Assembly: GCF_001623875.1 (NCBI RefSeq)
Contig: NZ_LWAE01000010.1
Coordinates: 1 to 64,000 of the forward strand
Length of the DNA stretch: 64,000 nt
From: Clostridium magnum DSM 2767
GTDB taxonomy: Bacteria > Bacillota > Clostridia > Clostridiales > Clostridiaceae
Reading direction: 5' to 3'
Positions 50,270-59,445 of the stretch are shown in pieces (the stretch's first letter is position 1; the number at the start of each line of letters is the position of its first letter). Position numbers and translations under genes: made by a program. The notes below the pieces were generated by a model. The model made no database searches and had not been told where the DNA came from. It worked only from the letters and a program-made list of their open reading frames with translations.

Positions 50270-51988
50270 CTATTTATGAATTGCCTCTCCAATCACATCT
50301 AAGCTTGCTTCCATTACGCATTCAGAAAGTGTTGGATGGGCATGTATAGTTTCCGTAAGTTCTTCTACTGTACATTGAAGTTTTATAGCAAGTGCACCTT
50401 CTGCAATTAATTCTGTTGCATGAGGTCCTACAATATGCACACCAAGTATCTCATTCCATTTAGTATCAGATACTATTTTTACAAATCCTTCAGTTTCACC
50501 TATTGTCATAGCCTTACCACAAGCTGAGAATGAAAACTTTCCTACCTTTATATTTCCATACTGTTCTTTAGCCTCTTCCTCAGTAAGACCTACTGAAGCA
50601 ATTTCAGGATGTGTATAAATGCATGCTGGAATTACTTTATAATTCATTTTTTCTTCATGGCCTAAAGCATTCCTAACTGCAGTAATAGCTTGATGGGTTG
50701 CAACATGCGCTAACATAACTTTTCCTGTAACATCGCCAATTGCATATATATTTGGTATACTTGTTTTTAAATAGTCATCAACAACGATTCCCTTTCTATC
50801 AGTTTCTATAGGTAACCCATTGATAACACCTAACTCAGGCTTTCTTCCTACAGACATCAATACCTTTTCCACTACTACACAATCTTTTCCGATCTTTGTC
50901 TCGTAATTTACTTTAAGTCCATTGCTGTCTTTTTCTATACCTGCTAATTTAGTATCAGTAAGAATCTTAATACCGCTCTTTTCTAATGATTTTCTTAATA
51001 CTTTTATTGCATCTAAATCTTGTCTTGGTAATATTTCAGGTAACATTTCAATAACTGTAACATCTGTACCTAATGATCTATATACATACCCTAGTTCAAT
51101 TCCAATTACTCCACCGCCTATTATAGCCATAGACTTTGGAATCTCCTTAAATTCAAGAGCTTCATTACTAGTAATTACTTCTTCTAGCTCAGCTCCTGGA
51201 ACTGGAATTGTAACTGGCAGAGAACCAGATGCTATAATAATCTTGTCACCAGTAATAGTTTCTTCCTTACTACCTTCTATTTTAACCGTGTTCTCATCAA
51301 CTAAGAGTCCATTTCCTTTGTACACATCTACTTTATTTTTCTTAAGAAGTCCAGAAATACCCATTCTTAAAGTTTTAAGAACCTTGTCCTTATTAGCCAA
51401 AGCCTTGTCCCACTTAATATTTACTCCTTCAACCTCTATACCAAACTGTTCGCAAGCTTTAATTTCATTATATAAACTTGCAGTTTTAATAAGAGTTTTC
51501 GTAGGAATACAACCTCTATTTAAACAAGTACCACCAAACTCATCTTTTTCTACAATTGCAACCTTTGCATTCTTTTTGGCTGCATATATAGCTGCAGGAT
51601 ATCCACCTGGGCCTCCTCCAATAATAATTATGTCATACTGATTAGCACTCTTCTTAGTCTCTACCTTTACATCTTCCACCTTTGTCGGTTCGGAAGCTTG
51701 TGTAACCGCTGCCAACGTAGCTGTATCAAGTAGTGAGGAGTAATCTTCTCCTGGTTCTCCAATAACTGCAATTGTTTCTGTTATTGGTACAACGTCTCCT
51801 TCTTCTCTTACAATCTTTAATAATATTCCTGATGCTGGTGCTGTTATTTCAATTGTAAGTTTATCAGTTTCCATTTCAAATAATGGTTGATCTACTTCTA
51901 CTTTTCCACCTTCAGCAATTATCCATCTTGTTATAGTTCCTTCTGTCATTTGAAGTCCTTGTTTTGGCATTATAACCTTTGTTGCCAC
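50270..51988 (-). CDS. Dihydrolipoyl dehydrogenase with N-terminal lipoyl domain (E3)
   Basis: 572 aa. Lipoyl domain 1-80 with the lipoyl Lys in ETDKLTIEI, a linker, then FAD/NAD disulfide reductase: DIIIIGGGPGGYPAAIYAAK (near 117), GGTCLNRGCIPTK redox pair (near 152), GGGVIGIELGYVYRSLG (NAD), YAIGDVTGKVMLAHVA and active-site HAHPTLSECVMEA near the C-terminus. Such lipoyl-E3 fusions are common in clostridial acetoin or pyruvate dehydrogenase operons. Its N-terminal DNA is nearly identical to that of the E2 gene. Confidence 0.94.
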   Translation of the reverse strand: MATKVIMPKQGLQMTEGTITRWIIAEGGKVEVDQPLFEMETDKLTIEITAPASGILLKIVREEGDVVPITETIAVIGEPGEDYSSLLDTATLAAVTQASEPTKVEDVKVETKKSANQYDIIIIGGGPGGYPAAIYAAKKNAKVAIVEKDEFGGTCLNRGCIPTKTLIKTASLYNEIKACEQFGIEVEGVNIKWDKALANKDKVLKTLRMGISGLLKKNKVDVYKGNGLLVDENTVKIEGSKEETITGDKIIIASGSLPVTIPVPGAELEEVITSNEALEFKEIPKSMAIIGGGVIGIELGYVYRSLGTDVTVIEMLPEILPRQDLDAIKVLRKSLEKSGIKILTDTKLAGIEKDSNGLKVNYETKIGKDCVVVEKVLMSVGRKPELGVINGLPIETDRKGIVVDDYLKTSIPNIYAIGDVTGKVMLAHVATHQAITAVRNALGHEEKMNYKVIPACIYTHPEIASVGLTEEEAKEQYGNIKVGKFSFSACGKAMTIGETEGFVKIVSDTKWNEILGVHIVGPHATELIAEGALAIKLQCTVEELTETIHAHPTLSECVMEASLDVIGEAIHK

Positions 51989-52082
51989 TTAAACCACCCA
52001 CCTATTTTCTTAAGTACAGTTCTAACTGCCTTTTTAATCTTATACTCCTGCCATATTAATAAACAAATTATTGCTGCATCTG

Positions 52083-53459
52083 TTATAATAACAGGTAAGG
52101 ATTCATAAGAAGTTGTTTTATTCTCTGTAAGAATTGAGCTGCCAATGCACCGTCAATTGTCCTATGATCATATGTCAAGCTCAAAGTTAGCAATGGTTTA
52201 ATAACTATATTATCACCTTCAACTACTGGAGTTTTCTCGATTTTACCTACTGCTAAAATTCCACTTTCTGGAGGATTTATTATTGCTGTAAATACATCAA
52301 TATCAAACATTCCAAGATTTGATATTGTGAATGTTCCATTTGTGTACTCATCTGGACCTAACTTACCATTAAGAGCTTTTTGAATTATATCAGCAGATGC
52401 TGCTGCAATTTCAGGTAATGACATTAGATCTGCATCTTTAATATTTGGAACAATTAATCCATTTGGAACAGATACCGCTAAGCCCATATTGACATAATCT
52501 TTTAATAGTATGCCTTCTTCTACCATGGAAGAATTCATATATGGAAACTCAATTAAAGCTTTTGAAACCACTTTTGTCAAAATATCGTTGAATGAAACTT
52601 TGATTCCAGCCTTTTTGAGCTGCTCTCTTAATTTTATTGCTTCGGTCATATCTACTTTCATTCTATGATTTGCTTGCGCCATACCATGGAGACTTTCCAT
52701 CATCCTATCAGAAATTACTTTTCTCATTCCCTTACATGGAACTATTGTACCTTTTCTGCCTGAAGTTTTAGCTGATGGTAGTGACTCTTCTGTTGTATTA
52801 ACTACCTCTGTTGCTTTTGCTTCAAGGAATTTTTCAACATCTTCCTTCATCACTCTTCCGCTTACTCCAGTTCCAGTAACTAAAGAAAGATCAATATTGT
52901 TTTCTTTAGCAATTTTAGCTGCAACTGGAGATATTCTAATTTTATTTTTAGCTGCCTCTTCTATATACGCAAGTATATCTCTTTCTATAATAAGTCCCTC
53001 CGGACCTGTACCATAAATCTCTAAGTAATCAATTTCTTTTTCTGCTGCTGTAGTTTTTGCTCTAGGAGTTATAAAAACTCTTTCTGAAGGATCTCTATTA
53101 ATAACCTTATCACTTACAGTCACTTCAGCAGTAGCTGACTTTTGAGCTTCTTCCTTTAAAGCTTCAGCTGGTTCAATATTTGCTTGTACTGCGTCTCCAA
53201 GTAATGAGGAGTAATCCTCTCCTGGCTCGCCAATAACTGCTATTGTTTCTGTTATTGGTACAACATCCCCTTCACCTTTTACAATCTTTAATAATGTTCC
53301 TGATGCCGGTGCTGTTATTTCAATTGTAAGCTTATCAGTTTCCATTTCAAATAATGGCTGATCTACTTCCACTTTTCCACCTTCAGCAATTATCCATCTT
53401 GTTATAGTTCCTTCTGTCATTTGAAGTCCTTGTTTTGGCATTATAACCTTTGTTGCCAC
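52083..53459 (-). CDS. Dihydrolipoamide acyltransferase (E2)
   Basis: 458 aa. Lipoyl domain 1-80 (Lys in ETDKLTIEI), two peripheral-subunit-binding-like segments (about 125-160, ITPRAKTTAAEKEIDYLEIY; about 178-215, ISPVAAKIAKENNIDLSLVT), then the catalytic domain ending with DHRTIDGALAAQFLQRI (His/Asp active site). The domain MRKVISDRMMESLHG opens the catalytic part. It forms the core of the complex. The acyl group (acetyl from acetoin or pyruvate) is not fixed by sequence. Confidence 0.94.
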   Translation of the reverse strand: MATKVIMPKQGLQMTEGTITRWIIAEGGKVEVDQPLFEMETDKLTIEITAPASGTLLKIVKGEGDVVPITETIAVIGEPGEDYSSLLGDAVQANIEPAEALKEEAQKSATAEVTVSDKVINRDPSERVFITPRAKTTAAEKEIDYLEIYGTGPEGLIIERDILAYIEEAAKNKIRISPVAAKIAKENNIDLSLVTGTGVSGRVMKEDVEKFLEAKATEVVNTTEESLPSAKTSGRKGTIVPCKGMRKVISDRMMESLHGMAQANHRMKVDMTEAIKLREQLKKAGIKVSFNDILTKVVSKALIEFPYMNSSMVEEGILLKDYVNMGLAVSVPNGLIVPNIKDADLMSLPEIAAASADIIQKALNGKLGPDEYTNGTFTISNLGMFDIDVFTAIINPPESGILAVGKIEKTPVVEGDNIVIKPLLTLSLTYDHRTIDGALAAQFLQRIKQLLMNPYLLL

Positions 53460-53472
53460 TTAAATCACCTAC

Positions 53473-54450
53473 CTATTTATAAAGTACAGCTTTAACTGCC
53501 TTTTCAATATCATCTTCTTGAGGAACTACTGCATTTTCAAGGTTAAGGTTAAATGGTAGAGGGCAAGATTTTGCTCCTAATCTTAATACAGGTGCATCTA
53601 AATATTTAAATGCCTCTTCCATAATCGTAGCTGCAATTTCTGCTCCTGGACCAGCATTTTTATGAGCTTCATGAACAACAACTGCTCTTCCTGTCTTTTT
53701 AACTGAATTTACAATTGTTTCAGTATCAAGTGGTACAAGAGTTCTTGGATCAATAACTTCAACACTTATTCCTTCTGCTTCAAGTTTTTTTGCAACTGAT
53801 AAAGATTTATTAACATATAGATGTGTTGCTATTATAGTTACATCCTTACCTTCCTTAACTACATTTGCCTGTCCAAAAGGTATTACAAAGTCCGGATCAT
53901 CTGGCACTTCCCCCTTTGTTGCATAAAGCGCTTTATGTTCATAGAACATAATTGGATTATTATCTCTAAGAGCTGCTCTTAATAACCCTGCAGCGTCCGC
54001 TGGAGTTGATGGCATTGCTACTTTAAGTCCTGGTATATGCATAAATATTGCCTCTGTACTTTGAGAATGTGTAGCAGCATTACCTCTCCCTACTCCTTGC
54101 TGACCTCTAATTATTAGTGGCACTTCAGCTTTTCCACCATACATATATCTTATCTTTGCAGCTTGATTAAGGATTTGATCTGCAGCTACGAATGTAAAAT
54201 CCATATACATAAGTTCAACTACCGGCTTCATCCCTGCTAAAGCTGCACCCACGCCTGCTCCAACAAATCCAGCTTCTGATATTGGTGTGTTTCTCACTCT
54301 TTCTGGACCAAATTCATCAACAAGTCCTTTAGTAGCTCCAAATACACCACCAAGTGTTTCTATATCTTCACCCATAATGAAAATTCTTTCATCACGTCTC
54401 ATCTCTTCAGCTAATACATCTCTAATAGCATTTACATATGATTTTCTAGT
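53473..54450 (-). CDS. 2-oxoacid/acetoin dehydrogenase E1 beta
   Basis: About 325 aa from the Met in MTRKSYVNAIRDVLAEEM; the open frame extends to 54474. Transketolase-like Pyr domain with FIMGEDIETLGGVFGATKGL, PISEAGFVGAGVGAALAGMK, MYGGKAEVPLIIRGQQGVGR, and C-terminal domain DPRTLVPLDTETIVNSV and VVVHEAHKNAGPGAEIAA. Pairs with the E1 alpha encoded immediately upstream. In clostridia this gene set is often called acoABCL. Confidence 0.92.
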   Translation of the reverse strand, partial: TRKSYVNAIRDVLAEEMRRDERIFIMGEDIETLGGVFGATKGLVDEFGPERVRNTPISEAGFVGAGVGAALAGMKPVVELMYMDFTFVAADQILNQAAKIRYMYGGKAEVPLIIRGQQGVGRGNAATHSQSTEAIFMHIPGLKVAMPSTPADAAGLLRAALRDNNPIMFYEHKALYATKGEVPDDPDFVIPFGQANVVKEGKDVTIIATHLYVNKSLSVAKKLEAEGISVEVIDPRTLVPLDTETIVNSVKKTGRAVVVHEAHKNAGPGAEIAATIMEEAFKYLDAPVLRLGAKSCPLPFNLNLENAVVPQEDDIEKAVKAVLYK

Positions 54451-54473
54451 CATTTGAACCCCGCCCTTCATCA

Positions 54474-55436
54474 TTAATTTTCATAGAATACATAGTCCAT
54501 AACTTTAGAAGTATCTGGTTGTGGACTTTCTAATGCAAATTTTTCTGCATATTCAACATCTGCAATAACATCATTCTCAATTTTCTGTAATTCCTCAGCA
54601 GTTGCAATATTGTTGTTAACCATATATTCTTCAAATCTCTTTATTGGACATTTTTCCTTCCAAGCTTCAACTTCTTCTCTAGTTCTATAACTTTGAGGAT
54701 CGCCTGTCCAGTGACCAAGCCATCTATAAGTTTTGCATTCGATAAGAGTAGGTCCTTGTCCACTTTTCGCTCTTTCAAGAGCTTTATTCATAACTTCATT
54801 AATTGCAAGTACATCGTTTCCATCAACAGTGTAACCAGGCATATTGTAACCAACACTTCTAACGCTTATATCCTCAACTGAAGTACTTTGCCACTGTGGT
54901 ACAGATATACCATATCCGTTGTTTTCACAAACAAATATTACTGGTAACTTCCAAACAGACGCAAGATTCATTGCTTCATGAGCAGTTCCCTCATTTGAAG
55001 CACCATCACCAAAGAAAGTTACTGCAACTTGATCTGTTCCTTTCAATTTAGCAGCAAGAGCTCCTCCTACTGCAATTGGGATCCCTCCACCAACTATAGC
55101 ATTTGCTCCAAGATTACCTTTTGTAACATCTGCAATATGCATAGATCCGCCTCTTCCTTCACAGTAACCTGTAGCTTTACCCATAAGTTCTGCTAAAGCT
55201 GGTGCAAGTTCAGCTCCTTTTGCAATGCAGTGCCCATGACCTCTATGTGTACTTGTAATATAATCTATATCTCTTAATGAGGAACAAACTGTAGCAGCAA
55301 CAGCTTCTTCACCAACATATAAATGTACTGAACCCCTTAGTTTATCGGCTTCAAATAATTCCACAGCCTTAAGTTCAAATTTCCTGATTTCATGCATTTT
55401 CTTATAAATCCATAGCATACGTTCTTTATCTATCAT
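54474..55436 (-). CDS. 2-oxoacid/acetoin dehydrogenase E1 alpha
   Basis: 320 aa from ATG 55436 (AGAGGTG upstream; the frame is open to 55445). TPP domain: THRGHGHCIAKG, GRGGSMHIADVTKGNLGANA, GDGASNEGTAHEAMNLASVW then CENNGYGISVPQWQST, the TPP-binding GDG-NN motif (about 165-195). First gene of the complex operon, 200 bp downstream of a perfect palindromic operator. GRGGSMHI is frequent in acetoin dehydrogenases, but pyruvate dehydrogenase cannot be excluded. Confidence 0.92.
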   Translation of the reverse strand: MIDKERMLWIYKKMHEIRKFELKAVELFEADKLRGSVHLYVGEEAVAATVCSSLRDIDYITSTHRGHGHCIAKGAELAPALAELMGKATGYCEGRGGSMHIADVTKGNLGANAIVGGGIPIAVGGALAAKLKGTDQVAVTFFGDGASNEGTAHEAMNLASVWKLPVIFVCENNGYGISVPQWQSTSVEDISVRSVGYNMPGYTVDGNDVLAINEVMNKALERAKSGQGPTLIECKTYRWLGHWTGDPQSYRTREEVEAWKEKCPIKRFEEYMVNNNIATAEELQKIENDVIADVEYAEKFALESPQPDTSKVMDYVFYEN

Positions 55437-55648
55437 AATACACACCTCTAATTCATATTATTTTAATGTTTTGAAAAATCCTTAAGTCTTTAATCGACAA
55501 TTCTGCTCAAATCGATTTCACCAAAAAACTTTTTTTTGATTTTTAAGCACATAAAATCAATTAAACAATATTAGGATCTTTCTAAAATGTATATGGGCAT
55601 GCTGTACAGCTAATCAAATGATAACATTGTACAAATAAACTATTATAT

Positions 55649-55660
55649 ATAATCGATTAT
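55649..55660. promoter_or_regulatory. GntR-type operator upstream of the dehydrogenase complex operon
   Basis: Perfect ATAATCGATTAT within ATATATAATCGATTATGTAT, 213 bp upstream of E1 alpha. A weaker AAATCGATTTC lies at 55509-55519. Confidence 0.7.
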
Positions 55661-55730
55661 GTATATAATGTTATCATAGTTTGACTTTGCTGTAAAGCTA
55701 AATATTGGACAATTTTGAATTGTTTAATGA

Positions 55731-56336
55731 TTAACAAACTTCTAATTTAAATTCTCTTTTTAAATAGCTATCTCTTTCCTCCTCATTTGATATATCTATC
55801 AATCCATTGTTACCACACTTATTTGGACATAAGATACATTTGGTATCATCTACAAACTTTTTACTTACGAACTTATCACCACAACGTTTACAATAGTAAT
55901 ACCTTGTTTTATTGGAGATTTCTATTTGTGATAGATGGATTAGTATCTTCATTAATCCATCATTTAATTTAAATCCACCAACAATGCTATACTCATTAAA
56001 CTCATAGTCATACTCAATCTCAAATTTATCAAAGTTATACAATATATCTACATATACCATGCCATTTTTCATAAAACTACTATTAAAAACAAAAGGTTCA
56101 TGAGTTTTAATAATTTTCTTTAGATTTTTTAATTGTTCTTTATCTATTTTCTGAACAATCCACCTATGTATAGTTAAAGATTTTATATAATTTTCCAAGC
56201 TTGAATAAATAGAGCAATTCCTTTTTCCATCTTTGACTTCTTCAACTAAAAATTTATGATCTTCCATCAGAAATACAGAATTTATATCACCAGTTTCTTC
56301 ATTTGATACACTAAATATATTCTTTAGATAAGACAT
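55731..56336 (-). CDS. Unknown protein with C-terminal zinc ribbon
   Basis: About 201 aa from ATG 56336 (TTGGGGGATAAAT upstream; frame open to 56402). The first 140 residues are an alpha/beta region without recognised motif (SVFLMEDHKFLVEEV; NYIKSLTIHRWIVQKIDKEQ). Residues about 148-180 form a Cys4-type ribbon: YYCKRCGDKFVSKK then CILCPNKCG. Monocistronic, between the complex operon and the chemotaxis-like gene. Confidence 0.6.
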   Translation of the reverse strand: MSYLKNIFSVSNEETGDINSVFLMEDHKFLVEEVKDGKRNCSIYSSLENYIKSLTIHRWIVQKIDKEQLKNLKKIIKTHEPFVFNSSFMKNGMVYVDILYNFDKFEIEYDYEFNEYSIVGGFKLNDGLMKILIHLSQIEISNKTRYYYCKRCGDKFVSKKFVDDTKCILCPNKCGNNGLIDISNEEERDSYLKREFKLEVC

Positions 56337-56550
56337 ATTTATCCCCCAATTTATTTTAGTTTTAAACAATAGGGTTTCTAACCGAAAACTTAAACTGTAC
56401 ATTAATTGAAACTTGGTAATTTCAATACTTCTAACGCATATAAATTTAAGTTCAAACTTAGAAACCCCGTGATACTAAACGATTACTCATAATCGTTTAT
56501 AATAGTATGCAATATTTTGTATTTACTCTAAAGTAGATACAAAAATATAT

Positions 56551-57747
56551 TTATATTACTATTTTTGTTGCAAGATGTAGTAAGTCTTCAGCTTTAATGT
56601 TTAGTTCCTCCACACAAGCACTTATCTCCTCTGTAGATGATGCCTGAGTCTGTGTTATATCATTAATATTTTCAACGTTTATGGTGATTTTTTCAATTAA
56701 TTCACTCATATCCTTGATACTATTGTCAATTTGACCAACTGCATTGGAGCTACTTGTAGATAATTTACGAATCTCAGTAGCCACAACATTAAACCCAAGA
56801 CCTTCTTTTCCGCTTCGGGCTGCTTCAATAGATGCATTAAGTCCTAATAAATTAGTCTGATTTGATAGATTTTTAATGAATTCAGTTATTTTTCGTGTTT
56901 CATCAGTACTAGATCTCATTTTTTGTGATACCTTCATTGTGTCTGCTTGATACTTAGCTAAGTCTTGGGCAGTTGTAGTTATACTTTCAATACTTGCAAC
57001 TAATTCTTTCATAGATTGCGAAAAATCCGTTATTTTATTTGCAAGTTCATTTTCTAATTCTTCCTTAATTCTTTCGCTTGAAATATCTCTTATAGAACCA
57101 ACAACTTTTATAGGAACACCTGCTTTATCCCTAATTGTATGAGCTTCTGAATGAAACCACCTATATTCTCCATTTTTTAACCTAAGTTTATATGGTATGC
57201 TATATGGTGTACTGCCAGAAGGATCATTTACATGCTTTGTATATAGTTCTGTAACAAGTTTTACCGCATCAGGATGAATTCTGCTACTCCAGCTACTTTG
57301 AACATTTGGAAAATCATCTTCATCAGAGAATCCCAGAAGATTACGAAATTCACTAGTCCAATTAACAGTGTTATTTTCATTCATTGCATCACCATTAATA
57401 ATATTTATTTCCCATAAACCAATTTTAGCTACCTTATTTGCAAATTCCAATCGCTCCTTTAATTTTTGATTTTCAGCTTGCATTTCTCGTAAATTATCAT
57501 TTAGTGTATTAATTGTCACTTCATGCTGTTTATCAATAGTTTCAATTGAATCTTGCATTATATCCAGCATTTTATTAATATTATTAATTACTTCTTCAGA
57601 CTTAGCATCCTTAATTTCACCTCTAGTCTTTGAATTACCACTTTGTAACAGTTCTAACATCCTTCTAGTTTCTAAAATCAAGCCGTCAACCTCATTATTA
57701 GTTTTACTATCACTGTTTTTAACATTAGTTCTTCTTCTAAATATCAT
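56551..57747 (-). CDS. Soluble PAS - methyl-accepting signalling protein
   Basis: 398 aa from ATG 57747 (GGAGG upstream; frame open to 57780). A coiled-coil N-terminus (about 15-105) is followed by one PAS domain with PAC (about 120-230, VAKIGLWEINIINGDA; YRWFHSEAHTIRDKAGVP; VVGSIRDISSERIKE) and a short MCP signalling hairpin (LGLNASIEAARSGKEGLGFN then VVATEIRKLSTSS). No membrane segment. It would report a cytoplasmic or redox signal to CheA. The signalling domain is short for a full MCP. Confidence 0.88.
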   Translation of the reverse strand: MIFRRRTNVKNSDSKTNNEVDGLILETRRMLELLQSGNSKTRGEIKDAKSEEVINNINKMLDIMQDSIETIDKQHEVTINTLNDNLREMQAENQKLKERLEFANKVAKIGLWEINIINGDAMNENNTVNWTSEFRNLLGFSDEDDFPNVQSSWSSRIHPDAVKLVTELYTKHVNDPSGSTPYSIPYKLRLKNGEYRWFHSEAHTIRDKAGVPIKVVGSIRDISSERIKEELENELANKITDFSQSMKELVASIESITTTAQDLAKYQADTMKVSQKMRSSTDETRKITEFIKNLSNQTNLLGLNASIEAARSGKEGLGFNVVATEIRKLSTSSSNAVGQIDNSIKDMSELIEKITINVENINDITQTQASSTEEISACVEELNIKAEDLLHLATKIVI

Positions 57748-57894
57748 AGAAACCTCCAGAATTTCTAATATTATTTTCACTAACTCAAGTTATTTTATTT
57801 AATAATTTTTAAGATAAATACGTTTATATTTTTTATAACTGTTAGAATTTAAATTTATTAGTTAACTGCAGTTTTTTCCACAATTATCTCTATT

Positions 57895-58458
57895 TTATAT
57901 TCTTACTGTATTTGCCATAATTTCATTGCCCTTAATTGTAGGATGCAAGCCGTCTATATAAAAATCAAGTTTATTTTCTAATGTAATATGTCTATTAAAT
58001 TCAGCATAAAAATCAATAATCTGAACATCAAATGCATTTCCAAATCCTGCAATTCGCTTTCTCAGTTCAGTTATCTCTTCATTAACTCTATAAAAATTTG
58101 CTACTCCTTGCCAATGCTTTTGAGCTATTGTTGGTTCTAATAATAATTGTATTCCAATAATAGGTTTTATTTTATTCGCACGGGCTTGATGAGTCATAGC
58201 TGTAAGATTCGAAAGAATAACACCTAGTGGAACTTCCATAATAAGATCATTTGTCCCTCCCATTATAATGACATGAGAGGGTTTATTTCCTATAACATCT
58301 TTTTCAAATCTCGCTAACATACCTCCAGTTGTATCTCCAATAACCCCTTTATTTAACAACTCAAATCTACATTTATCTTGAACTAAACTTGTCCAAACTT
58401 CCGAACTTTTAACTTTATACCCATGAGTTAAGCTATCACCAATACATACTATTTTCAA
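57895..58458 (-). CDS. SGNH/GDSL-type esterase
   Basis: 187 aa from a TTG start at 58458, chosen for the AGGAGGGGAAGAAG directly upstream; the ATG at 58542 has no such site. Block I CIGDSLTHGY (Ser near 8), block III GGTNDLIMEV, block V DGLHPTIKGN (Asp/His). Hydrolyses acyl esters, possibly as thioesterase/lysophospholipase; no signal peptide. Confidence 0.85.
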   Translation of the reverse strand: MKIVCIGDSLTHGYKVKSSEVWTSLVQDKCRFELLNKGVIGDTTGGMLARFEKDVIGNKPSHVIIMGGTNDLIMEVPLGVILSNLTAMTHQARANKIKPIIGIQLLLEPTIAQKHWQGVANFYRVNEEITELRKRIAGFGNAFDVQIIDFYAEFNRHITLENKLDFYIDGLHPTIKGNEIMANTVRI

Positions 58459-58561
58459 GCTTCTTCCCCTCCTATAATCTCTAATAATTCTTTCCTTATA
58501 AAATGAATTAATGGTACTATACGATGAAAATATTGTTAACATGAAAACTTAATATATTTAT

Positions 58562-59131
58562 TTACCTGCACCAAAAAATATTTGGCTCTTTTCTTACAGG
58601 AGGATACATCTTTGTTTTCATATATCCTATTGACATAGGACAGACAAGTTCAAAGTTTTCTGGGACATTATACTTTTCTTTAAATTCCGGTGCATTGCAA
58701 ACATGCTCTGCAAAACCTATCCAACATGTTCCTAACCCCATATCGTGTGCAGAAAGCATAATATTTCCTGCTGCAAGTGTACAATCATAAACATACCAAT
58801 GAGAACTAGTATCACCATATACAATTATAAGACAGTTGGCATGATTAAATACGCTGAATTTTGGGTTAGTAAGCCAGCTTTTGTACTGTTGTAGGTAAGG
58901 ATATTGTTCAAGATTTTTTAATAAATAAGTTTTAGTTTCTTCTGATAAAGCCTGAATTTCATCTTTATTCTTAATTACAACAAAACCCCAAGGCTGATGA
59001 TTAGAACCTGTAGATGCTTTTGTACCAAGATTAATAAGTTCATTAATCACCTCATCTGATATCTCTTGTTCTGTGTATGCTCTTACACTACGTTTATTAC
59101 TAATACATTCCTTCACATTCATCTTTAACAT
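58562..59131 (-). CDS. Nitroreductase-family FMN protein
   Basis: 189 aa. FMN-binding NKRSVRAYTEQEISDEVINE then GTKASTGSNHQPWGFVVIKN, and LAAGNIMLSAHDMGLGTCWI in the middle, as in NfsB/YdjA-like reductases. Substrate unknown. Divergent from PPDK; a palindromic operator lies 68 bp upstream of its start, so it may belong to the regulon. Confidence 0.88.
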   Translation of the reverse strand: MLKMNVKECISNKRSVRAYTEQEISDEVINELINLGTKASTGSNHQPWGFVVIKNKDEIQALSEETKTYLLKNLEQYPYLQQYKSWLTNPKFSVFNHANCLIIVYGDTSSHWYVYDCTLAAGNIMLSAHDMGLGTCWIGFAEHVCNAPEFKEKYNVPENFELVCPMSIGYMKTKMYPPVRKEPNIFWCR

Positions 59132-59445
59132 TTCTCTCCTCTACCTTAGTTTACTTAAAATATTAAAATTTAGCTATTATCAAAATAATACTTTATATAT
59201 AATCGATTATGTGTTATTTTAATAATAATCCTATATTATTTTAGTGTCAAGCCAATTCAACTGAAATCATAGGATTAATCAGAAATATTTTTCTTAAACA
59301 TATGTTTAGAAATAGAGTTTTAAAAAGATATCTTTGCCACATATTTTATTTAGAGTATTTTTATTATTTAGTATACGCTACATAATAAATTACATAACAA
59401 AAATTTGAGTATCAATATATTTAAATAAGGGGGCGTAACATTCAT
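59132..59445. other. Divergent control region nitroreductase/PPDK
   Basis: About 314 bp, no gene. Palindromic operator at 59199-59210; ribosome site AAGGGGGCG before PPDK. Which of the two divergent genes the operator controls is open. Confidence 0.65.
59199..59210. promoter_or_regulatory. GntR-type operator between nitroreductase and PPDK
   Basis: Perfect ATAATCGATTAT within TATATAATCGATTATGTG, 68 bp from the nitroreductase start and 236 bp from the PPDK start. Confidence 0.65.

Noticed and set aside
54474..55436. Firm assignment of the complex as acetoin dehydrogenase (acoABCL)
   Set aside because: The sequence fits acetoin or pyruvate dehydrogenase; no AcoR-type activator or acetoin gene is in the window.
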